DNA of 40,081 nt from a virus, in IMG/VR virus record IMGVR_UViG_3300025141_000253, positions 1 through 40,081 of that record, one strand, 5' to 3'. Of the stretch, positions 1-9,600 are shown one piece after another. Numbering within the stretch: the first letter of the stretch is position 1; each line of letters opens with the position of its first letter. The notes beneath the pieces were generated by a model. That model was not told the DNA's origin, made no database searches, and saw only the letters and a list, made by a program, of their open reading frames with translations. The translations under genes and the position numbers were made by a program.

Positions 1-258
1 TGTCATATTTTCAAAACGGGCAACGCCAGTTGAGCCACTTGAAATTGTAACACTAGGGATTACAACACTAGCAGGTGAACCAACACCTCTAAGGGTAACA
101 CCACATGCATTTGCAGACGAGATAGCATTATAAGTTCCTGGATACAATTCAACAACTGATCCAGAAGCTAATGCTGAAGTTGGGATTTCATTAAAATCCT
201 TATATTGTGCATCATCAGTAAGTGTTCCACTTACTTTATGCATCATTACGCTTGGCAT
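1..258 (-). CDS. Beta-helix-like tail fibre/spike protein, 3' part outside window
   Basis: This is an open frame of 86 codons that starts at an ATG at base 258 and is still open at base 1, so only the N-terminus is present. A clear ribosome-binding site (AAAGGAGA) lies about 8 bases before the ATG. The protein begins MPSVMMHKVSGTL. From about residue 40 it has a pattern of short hydrophobic strands and turns (VELYPGTYNAI, then GVTLRGVGSPASVV and VTISSG) typical of the first coils of right-handed parallel beta-helix (pectate-lyase-like) phage proteins. These usually form host-binding or depolymerising fibres and spikes. Its own promoter lies just upstream. The fold is inferred from the strand pattern alone, and no catalytic residues can be judged from this fragment. 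Confidence 0.7.
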   Translation of the reverse strand, partial: MPSVMMHKVSGTLTDDAQYKDFNEIPTSALASGSVVELYPGTYNAISSANACGVTLRGVGSPASVVIPSVTISSGSTGVARFENMT

Positions 259-317
259 AACATTTTCTCCTTTAAATTTCGATTTTTAATTTTTTATGGA
301 TCGGTTAGCCACACTTT

Positions 318-346
318 ATAATCTCAAAAAATGTGTCGATTGTCAA
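318..346 (-). promoter_or_regulatory. Sigma70-type promoter upstream of the beta-helix gene
   Basis: On the minus strand a perfect -35 box TTGACA (346-341) is followed, after exactly 17 bases, by GATTAT (323-318), a 4/6 match to the -10 consensus. It lies in the 118-base gap between the lysine-rich gene and the beta-helix gene, one of the few real gaps in the window. The predicted transcript has a leader of about 50 bases before the ATG at 258. A TATAAATA octamer lies just upstream at 359-352. It could act as an A+T-rich UP-like element, or it could be a T4-type late promoter motif. Confidence 0.6.
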
Positions 347-376
347 AATTTTATTTATATATTTCTAATTTAGTGA

Positions 377-613
377 CTAACGGTTAATCTTTCCACGTTT
401 CTTCGCTTTACTTCCAAATTTGCCATAAGATTCATCACGACTTGCTTTAAGCTGTTTTTTAGTTCGCTTCTTTTTTACTCGCATCGCAATAGATTCATCT
501 TTACGTGCTTTATAACCTTGTTTCTTTTTAGTAGCCATTTTCTTTCTTCCTTTAGGTTTACTAGCTTTAATCATTTGTTTATCTTTAGGATAACATTGAT
601 AAGTATCAGCCAT
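377..613 (-). CDS. Small lysine-rich basic protein of unknown function
   Basis: This 78-residue protein is extremely basic, with Lys/Arg making up well over a third of its residues, and has no membrane segment. It contains two related units, KARKDESIAMR and KASRDESYGKF, separated by a basic run, so it looks like a short internal duplication. Such proteins may bind DNA or neutralise charge in the virion, but I recognise no family. The ATG at 613 overlaps the stop of the upstream gene by 8 bases and has a GAGGA box inside that gene. An alternative in-frame ATG at 538 (protein starting MATKKKQG, 53 residues) has its own AAAGGA box and would give only the repeat-bearing part. The upstream neighbour is very acidic, so a charge-paired complex is conceivable but speculative. 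Confidence 0.65.
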   Translation of the reverse strand: MADTYQCYPKDKQMIKASKPKGRKKMATKKKQGYKARKDESIAMRVKKKRTKKQLKASRDESYGKFGSKAKKRGKINR

Positions 614-1592
614 CTTCTTTATCCTCTTCGATAGTTACTTCAACTTCCATTTCTTCATTATCATGAGTATGTGGTCCGTCATGTGAATGAGAATGAACTG
701 TTCCATCTTCATGCTCATGTTCTTCGGCAATATCAGTAACGCTCACGCCTTCAACTTTAATTTCTAATGTATCATCTATTTCATCATCTTCAATTGAAAT
801 TTCTAAAATATCATCAGATAATCTAAATACATGAGACTCATCTTGTGGTTCATCACCACTTTCATCATCTACTTCATCAATAAAATCAGGTTCTCTATTA
901 GGTTCTTTCATTTCTAAAGCTGATTCTATACGCGAAATACGTGCATGAAGATGATCTAATTTAGTTTTAAGACTTTCAAGAATATTAGTTTCTTTTCTAC
1001 TCATAGCAATTTCCTCTTTTACTTTTTCAATTTCTTTTTCAGATAATAGACCATTAGAATAAAATTTAGTAGACATTTCATTTAATTCATCTTTCCACCA
1101 TGGAACAGCAGGATCAATAACTCCATCATCTATTACTCTTTTAATTCTACGGTCATATTCTTGACGAGTAAGAGGAGTTATACCGTTTACAACATCTACT
1201 ACAAAATTTAAAGTTACAGCACACATACTTAAACTTGCACACCTACCTGTAACTAGCTGATTTAATTCATCAATCATAATTGTTGCTGAAGCTTCTTTTA
1301 ATGGGCCAATTAATGGAGCTGGAACAGTAAAATATAAACTTCCTTCAACATAAATTTTAGATAGATAAGGATGTAATTTATTTGCATTAGAATCTACAAT
1401 TCTAACTATATCAAAACCATCAACATCAAAAAATGATACAGATTTAGCTGTACCTGTTTCTGGTGATTTTTCAACATGATCAGGCGGTCCAAAACCTTGA
1501 ATCATTTTTACGACCATTTCTCTTGGACCTTGATATGTCCAATTACCTAAATCTCTATAATTATAAGTATCTACATTACTAACAGGTTTCAT
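606..1592 (-). CDS. Unknown phage protein with coiled coil and acidic, His-rich C-terminus
   Basis: This 328-residue protein matches no family I recognise. Residues 1-165 look globular and mixed alpha/beta. Residues 190-230 are a heptad-like, highly charged helix that is probably a coiled coil. From about 233 to the end it is very acidic. Within that tail, residues 292-310 hold seven histidines (HEH, HSHSH, HTH) among Asp and Glu, a composition typical of zinc, nickel or copper binding. The ATG at 1592 follows the radical SAM gene's stop by 17 bases with a weak GGGAAG box, and the gene overlaps the next gene by 8 bases, so it is co-transcribed with the fibre genes. The coding sequence is convincing from length and codon pattern. 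A structural or assembly role is suggested only by position. Confidence 0.7.
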   Translation of the reverse strand: MKPVSNVDTYNYRDLGNWTYQGPREMVVKMIQGFGPPDHVEKSPETGTAKSVSFFDVDGFDIVRIVDSNANKLHPYLSKIYVEGSLYFTVPAPLIGPLKEASATIMIDELNQLVTGRCASLSMCAVTLNFVVDVVNGITPLTRQEYDRRIKRVIDDGVIDPAVPWWKDELNEMSTKFYSNGLLSEKEIEKVKEEIAMSRKETNILESLKTKLDHLHARISRIESALEMKEPNREPDFIDEVDDESGDEPQDESHVFRLSDDILEISIEDDEIDDTLEIKVEGVSVTDIAEEHEHEDGTVHSHSHDGPHTHDNEEMEVEVTIEEDKEDG

Positions 1593-1609
1593 AAAGTTTA
1601 TTAACTTCC

Positions 1610-2590
1610 CTACTGATTATTATGGATATCAACTTTTTGTTGATTTCCCTTAATAAGATTTTCTTCTATCTTTTCAATACTACTTACTATTTTCCCACAC
1701 TGAGATTTACATAATGGAAAACTACGTTCATATCCTTCAAGATATTTACTAAGTTTACTCCAATAATTATAACTAATAATTTTTTCTATGGGAACATAAA
1801 ATCCATTAAATTTTTTTGTAAAGTCGGGAGGATAGTAAAAACGAGAATTATCATTATCATAATAATGACCACCTGTCCAACAACATCTAAATACTAACCC
1901 TTCTGGAGAAATATACCATTTACCCCAATCTGCCCATATACAATTAATTTTTTTCTCAGCTTCTTCATATTTTCTAGTTTTTTTACTATGTATAAATTTA
2001 CCAGATTTTGGAATACTAAATTCTCTACTTGTTTTAACTGTAGAAAAAGTAGAAAAACCCATTTTTATAGCAAGTTCTCTTGCTTTATTTACTTGATGTT
2101 TATTATAATCAAAAACAATATACTTCCAATGAACACTTGCCTTAGTTGTATCAATAACAGATTTAGCATTAGATAAAACTTTATTAAAATTAGTATTTAT
2201 TCTATAAATATGATGAGTATCTTCAAGTCCATCTAAATCAAAATTTATTATATCACCTTTACCTAAAATATTACCAACATCTGTCCAATAATTATGATCA
2301 TGAATACCACCATTAGTATGAATTAAAATTTTTGTTCCATGTTCTTTAACATATGAAATAATTTCTCGAAACTCTTTATTCATAATAGAATCACCAAAAT
2401 TACCATTTAAAACTAATGTTTGTAGATTATTTAATAATTTTGGATAAAAAAGTTTCTTAAAAGATTCAAGAGTATAAGTATATTTAAAATCATTAAGATT
2501 AATTTTGTTAATTCTTATACGATGACATGCAGGACATTTTGCATTACATCTAAATGTTAATTCTGTAGTAAGTTGTCGTATTTTTTTCAT
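1610..2590 (-). CDS. Radical SAM protein with C-terminal SPASM/twitch-like cysteines
   Basis: This 326-residue enzyme has the radical SAM CxxxCxxC motif at residues 15-22 (C15, C19, C22), which holds the 4Fe-4S cluster that cleaves S-adenosylmethionine. It lies after a first strand (QLTTELTFRC) as in the family's TIM-barrel. A hydrophobic strand and glycine patch (VLNGNFGD) and a substrate-side Asp (NFDLDG) follow. The C-terminal half has a second cysteine set, NCIWADWGKWYISPEG then FRCC, and finally LCKSQCGK. That matches an auxiliary-cluster SPASM/twitch region of the kind used by peptide- or protein-modifying members. Its TGATG start overlaps the stop of the upstream fibre gene by one base, so translation is coupled. 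The gene looks more A+T-rich than its neighbours. The substrate is unknown; modification of a tail fibre is a context-based guess. Confidence 0.85.
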   Translation of the reverse strand: MKKIRQLTTELTFRCNAKCPACHRIRINKINLNDFKYTYTLESFKKLFYPKLLNNLQTLVLNGNFGDSIMNKEFREIISYVKEHGTKILIHTNGGIHDHNYWTDVGNILGKGDIINFDLDGLEDTHHIYRINTNFNKVLSNAKSVIDTTKASVHWKYIVFDYNKHQVNKARELAIKMGFSTFSTVKTSREFSIPKSGKFIHSKKTRKYEEAEKKINCIWADWGKWYISPEGLVFRCCWTGGHYYDNDNSRFYYPPDFTKKFNGFYVPIEKIISYNYWSKLSKYLEGYERSFPLCKSQCGKIVSSIEKIEENLIKGNQQKVDIHNNQ

Positions 2591-4881
2591 CAGGCGGCAA
2601 ATACAACAGTTACAACCTTTGTTCCCACAGGAATACTGGGAGCGGTAAATACAATAGAAGCATGTGAGGCAACAGCATTCATTATAAAGTCATTATTAGC
2701 TGTGCCTGGTTTATCTTTAGTCTGAACAATTCCATCAAGAGATACATTTAACACATTAGCTAAACCATCACCTGGCATAGGTTTACCTAAGAAGAAAGTA
2801 TTAGCTGTACTTGCTGCAGTTAGAGAATTAGTAAATGGTCTTAATAATATTCCGCCACCAGTAATAGCTGCGACATTATCTTGAACAACATTAAGATTTG
2901 CATTGACCCTAGTATATGTTACAAAATCATTTGACGCAGATACTGTAGTAGCTATTTTAGAGTCTAGTTGCGTTTGTACTGCACTACTAAGACCACTTAT
3001 ATATCCTAATTCAGTAGCTGTAGTAGCTGAGGATTCTAAACCTTTACTACCATCTGATTGTAAAGCACGTGATGCAGTTAATCCACTTACTGTAGCACCT
3101 GTAGCAGTTATAGCACCTACATTAGCTGTACCACGTACATCTAAATTATATGGTGATGTAGCTGTGGCATCGCCAATTATAAGATTAGCGGCGCCGTCTC
3201 CAACGTTGGCAGTTCGCATAACTAGATTAGCTGGTGTACCTAAAACTACTCCTCCAACTTCATGTGGGTGACTTGATCCTGCAAATGGGGATGTGTTACC
3301 TGCAATTCCTATACTTTGATGAACTGTTACATTTGATCCTATAGGGAAGGTAAGAGCATATGGCTGGGATGTTGGTCCTATCGTACCTCCCAATTTTAAT
3401 TTAATATCATCAATAAATGTAACAATACCACCAGAATCAATAGACATAGCTGTAGGAGCAGAAGCGCTACCTATCGTTCCTCCATCTTTAATTAAAATAT
3501 CATCTTTAAAGGTAACTATACCACCAGAACTAATTTGCATGGCATCTGTTGCACCAGCTGAGCCTATATTACCATCATTAGGTACTTGTACACCACCATC
3601 AGCTGATAATGTAATTGTTGTAGCAGAAATAGCTCCAGTTGATATTGTATCAGAAACAACATTACCTACAACTAAATTAGCATAACTAGTAGGACTAATT
3701 ACTGTATTTGTAACAGGATCTTTAGTCTCAGCCAATACAAAAGCTACATTAGTTTCATCATAGCCTACAAATGCGTTACCTTGATTACCTCTATTAAGTA
3801 ATAAACCAACATCAAGAGAAGATGAGCCTGTTGTACCATTAGCTAACATAATCATATTATCTTGAATTACTAAACTTTGTGTATTAGCAACAGTATTAGT
3901 TCCAAGAACTGTAAGATTACCTTGAACTGTAAGGTCATCTTGCATTACCATTTCACCAGTAAATGTTGCTCCAGCTAAAGCTGCTTTTGCGTCTAACTGA
4001 GTTTGTATAGAACTAGTAGCATCCAAATACCCAAGTTCTGTAGCAGTAACACCAGTATCAACTGCAATTTTTCCTGAACCATCACTTACCATCGCTCGTG
4101 AAGCAGTTAAATCACCAGTTAGTACTGTTGAAATAGCACCAGCTATATTAGCAGTACGTCTTGATTCTGCACCTGTAAACTGTGTTTGTATAGCGGAAGT
4201 TACACCATCAACATATCCAAGTTCAGTAGCAGTAACTGCACTTGCAGCTATTTTACCAGAACCATTAGTAATCATTGCTTTATCAGCAGTTAAGTCACCA
4301 GTTAATACTGTAGAGATAGCTCCAGCAATATTATTAGTACGTCTAGTCTCTGCTGCAGTAAATTGTGTTTGAACAGCACTGGTAACACCATCAAGATATC
4401 CTAATTCTGTATCACTAACAGCAGAATGAGTTAGAAGACCTGCTCCACTAGTTATTAAAGCTCTATTAACAGTAAGAGTACTAACTGTAAGAGCTCCAAC
4501 ATTTGATGATCCTCGTATATCTAAAGCATAGTTAGTTGTACCGGTAGCATCGCCAATAATAACATTACCACCTTTATCTCCAATATATCTAATAATAACA
4601 TTAGCAGGATTACCAACACTAATTGAATTAGCCATTGGTACTACATTTCCAATACCTAAAGCAATATCAGATTTATCAAAGAAAAACTTACTACCCATAT
4701 TAACATCAGTAGTAGCATCCGTAATTGTGTCTAAAACATTACTTGCTGCATTAGCCCCTAATTTATCAGCAGTAACTGCATTTGGTGCAATTTTAGCTTC
4801 AGATACTGCAGAATTAGCTATTTTAACAGTAGAGACTGCACTATCTTCTATAACAGTTTGTGTAATTCGGGTAAGCGCCAT
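2590..4881 (-). CDS. Tail fibre protein with TELGY(L/V)DGVTS repeats
   Basis: This 763-residue protein is built of short repeats typical of phage fibres. Several units carry TELGYLDGVTSAVQTQ-like cores followed by segments such as ASRAMVSDGSGKIA. They are joined to glycine-rich blocks (DGGVQVPNDGNIGSAG; FKDDILIKDGGTIGS) and ANLIIGDAT...YxLDVRG units. The last 60 residues contain a small module, VSLDGIVQTK...IVFTAPSIPVG, that also appears in other proteins of this window. The N-terminus (MALTRITQTVIEDSAVSTVKI) resembles virion-attachment starts of fibre-like proteins. It shares long stretches with the two repeat proteins at the other end of the window (37395-38642 and 38719-40081), so the three are paralogues. 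An AAGGA box lies 8 bases before the ATG. It is probably a trimeric adhesion or side fibre; the receptor cannot be inferred. Confidence 0.8.
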   Translation of the reverse strand: MALTRITQTVIEDSAVSTVKIANSAVSEAKIAPNAVTADKLGANAASNVLDTITDATTDVNMGSKFFFDKSDIALGIGNVVPMANSISVGNPANVIIRYIGDKGGNVIIGDATGTTNYALDIRGSSNVGALTVSTLTVNRALITSGAGLLTHSAVSDTELGYLDGVTSAVQTQFTAAETRRTNNIAGAISTVLTGDLTADKAMITNGSGKIAASAVTATELGYVDGVTSAIQTQFTGAESRRTANIAGAISTVLTGDLTASRAMVSDGSGKIAVDTGVTATELGYLDATSSIQTQLDAKAALAGATFTGEMVMQDDLTVQGNLTVLGTNTVANTQSLVIQDNMIMLANGTTGSSSLDVGLLLNRGNQGNAFVGYDETNVAFVLAETKDPVTNTVISPTSYANLVVGNVVSDTISTGAISATTITLSADGGVQVPNDGNIGSAGATDAMQISSGGIVTFKDDILIKDGGTIGSASAPTAMSIDSGGIVTFIDDIKLKLGGTIGPTSQPYALTFPIGSNVTVHQSIGIAGNTSPFAGSSHPHEVGGVVLGTPANLVMRTANVGDGAANLIIGDATATSPYNLDVRGTANVGAITATGATVSGLTASRALQSDGSKGLESSATTATELGYISGLSSAVQTQLDSKIATTVSASNDFVTYTRVNANLNVVQDNVAAITGGGILLRPFTNSLTAASTANTFFLGKPMPGDGLANVLNVSLDGIVQTKDKPGTANNDFIMNAVASHASIVFTAPSIPVGTKVVTVVFAA

Positions 4882-4895
4882 TAATTATTCCTTTA

Positions 4896-5354
4896 CTAAG
4901 CTGGATCTTTACTTTCTTCTTCTAATTCTTCAAAAAATTCTGCTAAAAAATCTTTTTGCTCTAAAGGCTCATCTTCTTCTTCAAAAAATTGTTTTATAAA
5001 ATCCTCTACCTGTTCATCAACAGAAGGAGGTTTCAATAATTCATCCCATTTTTCTTCAATACAAGCTTGTTTTACAGTATTTACACAAAAAGCTTTTTCA
5101 TCATCATCTAAAGGCACAATCACACTATTAACATCTTTTTTCTCAGTAATAATATTAGTGCCATTTTGCTCATAATATATATGAACAATTAATCCTTGAA
5201 CCATTTCACTTACTCTAGGTTCTTCTTCTGTAAGTTTTTCTAAAGGAAATACACGATTTTTTATTTCACTTTTTCCCTCTTCTGTTATTTCTCTATACTG
5301 ACAAAAAACATGATCATTTGTCAAATTATCAATTTCAAATTTAATATATTCCAT
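4896..5354 (-). CDS. Acidic protein of unknown function in the fibre cluster
   Basis: This 152-residue protein has no recognised family. Residues 1-95 look like a small beta-rich fold. The last 45 residues are highly acidic and contain two related helices, EDFIKQFFEEEDEPLEQ and KDFLAEFFEELEEE, which appear to be a tandem duplication. There are three cysteines and no signal or membrane segment. A GGGGGA box lies about 6 bases before the ATG. The gene sits between two fibre genes with 12- and 14-base gaps. Its size, acidity and position would suit a fibre-assembly chaperone, but that is inference from context only. Confidence 0.65.
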   Translation of the reverse strand: MEYIKFEIDNLTNDHVFCQYREITEEGKSEIKNRVFPLEKLTEEEPRVSEMVQGLIVHIYYEQNGTNIITEKKDVNSVIVPLDDDEKAFCVNTVKQACIEEKWDELLKPPSVDEQVEDFIKQFFEEEDEPLEQKDFLAEFFEELEEESKDPA

Positions 5355-5366
5355 TTTTTCCCCCTA

Positions 5367-6617
5367 TTAAGATTTGATAATATAATTTACAACTATACTC
5401 GGTATAGTTAAATTATGAGTATGGCCACCTGCAGATACAGCTGTTAGAGCTGATGTAGTTGATGAATCTTTTGCTGAAGTCGCAAAAGTTGCAGTAGTTG
5501 GGCTTAACGAAGCAGTTCCTGAAGCAGTAGCCTGTACAGCAGAAGCAGCAGCACCAGTAGTTGCAGCGTTAAGAGAACTATTATTTGTTCCCTTTCCTAA
5601 TGGTAATCTATCTCTAAAATCAGGTATATTAAAAGTAGTAGAGCCATTACCAACTCCATATGTTGTGCTAATAGCAGCAAATAATCCAGCATAAGTAGTA
5701 CGCGATATTCCATCACCATTACATAATAGCCAACCAGCAGGAATTGATGTACTACCCCACATTACCATAGTACCTACTGGAATAAGAGGTGCCACTGTTT
5801 GAGAACTAGCAGTATCAGTAATAGCATTTGCACCTGTAATAGATTGCATTATAACATTTGCACCAATAGGTGCTAAGTCATTACCTGTATTCGCTGTTAC
5901 TAATAATCCAGCATTCTCTCCTGATGCAGGAAAAGTACCTAGTGATTGAACTATTTTTAAACCTACATTACTTACTGCATTTGCAGCATTAAATACAATA
6001 CCAACATTACCTAATCCAGTTAGTAAATTACCAAAAAGATCTAAAGTATGAGATCTTGTAAGACCTGCTCTACTGCCTGTATCAATATTTGTTTCAATAA
6101 TAGCCTCAGTTCCTACAAACTGAGTTTTAGCGGAAGATACAGCAGTATCTTTTAATTGTGCTCTACTAACACTATTATCAGGTGATACACCAACATCGGC
6201 AACTTGCCCGCCTGCAGTCATTTTTAAATAAATTCGAGAATTTGCTTCTGTCCCTGTAACTACATGAATTAATTCGCCTAATTCATATTTACCTACATTA
6301 GACATTGCAGCTGCAATTGTTGGTTCTAATCTATAAGAAATACCACGTCGTGTAAAATTAGTACCCGTCATAGGATAACTAGTTTGAGATGAAGAATCAC
6401 TTACATATAATGCACTAACAGATGTATTATGAAAAAGAGTACCATCAGGAACAGTAAAATTAGAGCCAGTACTAGTTAAGTTAATAGTAGTAGGCGCAGA
6501 TACACTAGCAAAATTTGTTAATAATGATCTAAAATTATTATTTTGTTGACTACGTGCAGTATTTAAACCAGTACCTGCTGTTGGTTCTATATATGTATTT
6601 GAGTCTATTAACGCCAT
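5367..6617 (-). CDS. Tail fibre with C-terminal phage tail collar domain and HxH tip
   Basis: This 416-residue protein directly follows the gpJ-like gene, the usual place for a tail-tip fibre. The N-terminal half is fibre-like (repeated N-V-G and A-N-A segments). From about residue 278 a collar domain is clear: PVGTMVMWGSTSIPAGWLLC, then a conserved block with DRLPLGKGTNNSS. Near the end AGGHTHNLTIP carries an HxH motif; T4 gp37 and related fibre tips use HxH motifs to bind iron. The last ~135 residues closely match those of the 186-residue protein at 36821-37381, so the tip is duplicated in this phage. The AGGAG box lies 8 bases before the ATG, in the short spacer after gpJ. Confidence 0.85.
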   Translation of the reverse strand: MALIDSNTYIEPTAGTGLNTARSQQNNNFRSLLTNFASVSAPTTINLTSTGSNFTVPDGTLFHNTSVSALYVSDSSSQTSYPMTGTNFTRRGISYRLEPTIAAAMSNVGKYELGELIHVVTGTEANSRIYLKMTAGGQVADVGVSPDNSVSRAQLKDTAVSSAKTQFVGTEAIIETNIDTGSRAGLTRSHTLDLFGNLLTGLGNVGIVFNAANAVSNVGLKIVQSLGTFPASGENAGLLVTANTGNDLAPIGANVIMQSITGANAITDTASSQTVAPLIPVGTMVMWGSTSIPAGWLLCNGDGISRTTYAGLFAAISTTYGVGNGSTTFNIPDFRDRLPLGKGTNNSSLNAATTGAAASAVQATASGTASLSPTTATFATSAKDSSTTSALTAVSAGGHTHNLTIPSIVVNYIIKS

Positions 6618-6620
6618 CTT

Positions 6621-9600
6621 TTATGCTCCTGTTGCCGTAAGATTAATTGTAGTCTGTCCTCCTGTTGGAGCAGCACTTCCATCGCTAGTAATAAAAGCTT
6701 TTACACTTACACTTGTTGAACTTATTGCTGTTGCTATAAGAGTTATAACATTTGTACTAGGTGAATTTTCTAATGGTGTTAAACTAATTGATGGTGTATC
6801 AATAAAATTAGCGCCTGTTATATCAATTACAGTTGGGGCTGCAGCATAAGCTTCGCTTATTGTAAAAGTTTCTTGTTCTTTGTTTATTGTATAATTAAAT
6901 TTATCTAATGTAAAGTCTGCCTGATCAGGATTGCTGTTATCTATGACAAATTTTAATTGCATCCACCTAAAGTTTTGACTAGGTGCATTATATATACTAA
7001 AGCCATCATTAACTGCGCTAGCTGTAAAAGAAATAGTATTTACATTACCATTAGAAACAGGAGTACTTTGCAACCAAACATTATCACTAGTAGAAGTTCG
7101 TAAAAATGTCTGATCCGTTAAAAAGTTTGAACCTCCCTCATAAGTAGTCACAGTTTCATCAGCATAATCAAGTAAATTAACTACAGAAAAGGTATTACCT
7201 CCAGTCCCAATTCCTGTTCCATCAAGAGCAGCAGAAACATTATATAGAATATTGCTACCTGTAGAACTACCATTAGCAAAATATGATTCACCTAATAAAA
7301 TTTGTTCCGAACTTAAAACATTTGCAATAAGAGCATAAGAATTAGCATTACAATAATCACCGCTTGCAGGAGGTGAAGATATGCCCTCATTCCAAATAGC
7401 AAAAACATTATCAGGACTATCTAAAGAACCAGATATTAATGTTCTATTATTTGCATCATAATATGAGTTTTGTAAAAGAGCTGCAATTCCTGTTGCTTGT
7501 ATAATATTTGCATTAGCCTGTGTTGTTAAAGCAGTGTTTGCATCTGTAACTTCATCTCCATTTTCTACAGTGCTTCTCATTTCATTATAAGTAGTTTTAA
7601 TACCTTGACTAAATTCAATATCTGCATCCACACTAAAAGTTCTATTATATGCTATATCTCTAATTTGTGTTAAATAAACTCCTTGCTCACCTGTTACTGC
7701 TAAATCAGTAGGAGATCCACTTATTTCGGAAAAACCAGATGTTGCTCCATTAGCATTATCTATCTCATTACTAGATTTAGCAGTATCAGCACTTGGTAAT
7801 GCATAAACTAGCCCAAAGTTATTAGCTGTAAAAGAAGGATAATTAACTTCAGTTCGATTTGTATTAGGATACCCTACTGTTACATTACCTCCTGGATTAC
7901 TTTCTGAATATCGAGCCATAGAAATAGATCCTTGAGGTTTAACTGATGTAAATGTAAATCCTTGTATATCTTCACTAAAATTGCCACTTGTATCAACAGT
8001 TCTTGCTAAATAAGTAAATTCTCCAAAACTATCAATTGGAACAGATTTTCGTGTTGTACCTGCCGAAACTTTTGCAAAAGGAACTGCTACATTAAAATTA
8101 GCAATAGTATTACTTATTTCTCCTCTACTTCTTCTTATTAAAATTTCTTGTAAATCTAAATCAAGTAAGGCACCTGCAGCAGTTGTTACATATTCCCATA
8201 ACATTGTTAGTTGAGTATCTGTTTGACCCCCAGTAAAATTAAATATATTTTTAGGAGCTGCAGTTTTACCTATTACAATATGTTCTTTTTCTGTAGTTAT
8301 ACCTCTAATATCTCTATTTAAGGGAGTTACTCTAATAATAATACTATTAGTACCTCCAACAGATCCACGATTAACTTGGTTTATAGTAAATCTAACTTTT
8401 CCATCACTATCTGCTCCTATAGCGCCAACTTTTACTGTATTAAATGTTGTTAAATCAGTAGCACCTCCACTTAATCTATAAGATATTTCATAATCAGTAA
8501 CTTCTTGCCCTTGTATATTATCAAAAGATACAGTTGCTCTTACTGCTACACCAACAGTAGTATCTATATATAAACTTTCTGTTACTTCTAAATTAGTTAC
8601 ACGTTGAATAGGAATAGTTTCAACATAAGTACTTTTAGTTACAAAAGGACTTGTTCTTCCTTGAAAATTTCTATTTCTAGCTCTTATAGAAATCGGTCCT
8701 AAACGTGCATTTCTTATAACTCTATCACTACTTTCTAAAAATACAGGTTCATATGTACTTCCAAAATTTAAACTATAAATACCATTATTAGCTAATCGTA
8801 ATAATCCTGGATATGTAGCTTTACTATATCCTAAACTAAATTTAGATAAAGGAGTTGAAACACTGCTTTCATAATTTACATTTGATAAACTTGTAGGAAT
8901 ATCTGGAGACATATTTATTACTGTTAATGCACCAATATTTGCTTTAGGAGTACGTCCTGTTGTAACAGTATAAATATTATTTTGAGTCATTGCAGGATTA
9001 TATTGTAAATCACTAGCTGTAAATATATTACCTCCTGAAGTATAAGCTAACATAAGATTACCATTAGCATTGGCAGTTCTAACTTCATTATCAAATAATT
9101 CTAAAGTAGTTAATCCAGTTGAATTTGCATAAAAAGTATTACCATTAAGATTTGACATACCTACAACATCACGAACTACAAAAGATGCACCATTACTTAA
9201 TCCATGTGGACTTGAAGTAGTAAGAACAACAGGATAAGTTTGAGCAGCATCCGTAATTGCAATAGGTCCGCCATTTTCAGGGTCAGAATCATAACTAGTA
9301 GAAACAATAGGAAAAGTATTACCAGAAGCAAATTGAACATTATCGCCTACTTCAATAGCTGGTACAGTATATACATCAGTTATAATTTTTAATTTTTCTC
9401 CAGCAGTTGTACTACTAACAGTAACAGTTTGAGGATAAGTATCATCTGTAGATAAAGTTAATCTAGAAGAAGTAATTTTAATTCCATCAATAAAAGCAGT
9501 TACTTCATTTACGTCTCTTGCTTTAATTAAAAGAGGCTCAACATGAGAAGTACCATTTATAGTATTATCTTGAGTATGTGAAAAAGATGAGCCACCTACA

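Noticed and set aside
1610-2590. Radical SAM proteins as QueE-type DNA or tRNA modification enzymes
   Set aside because: No other queuosine genes (QueC, QueD, FolE) are present, and the auxiliary cysteine regions fit SPASM/twitch proteins better.
2570-2590. A-run at the start of the radical SAM gene (ATGAAAAAAATACG) as a frameshift site
   Set aside because: Both shifted frames have no meaningful ORF connection, and the zero frame encodes a conserved protein from the first codons.
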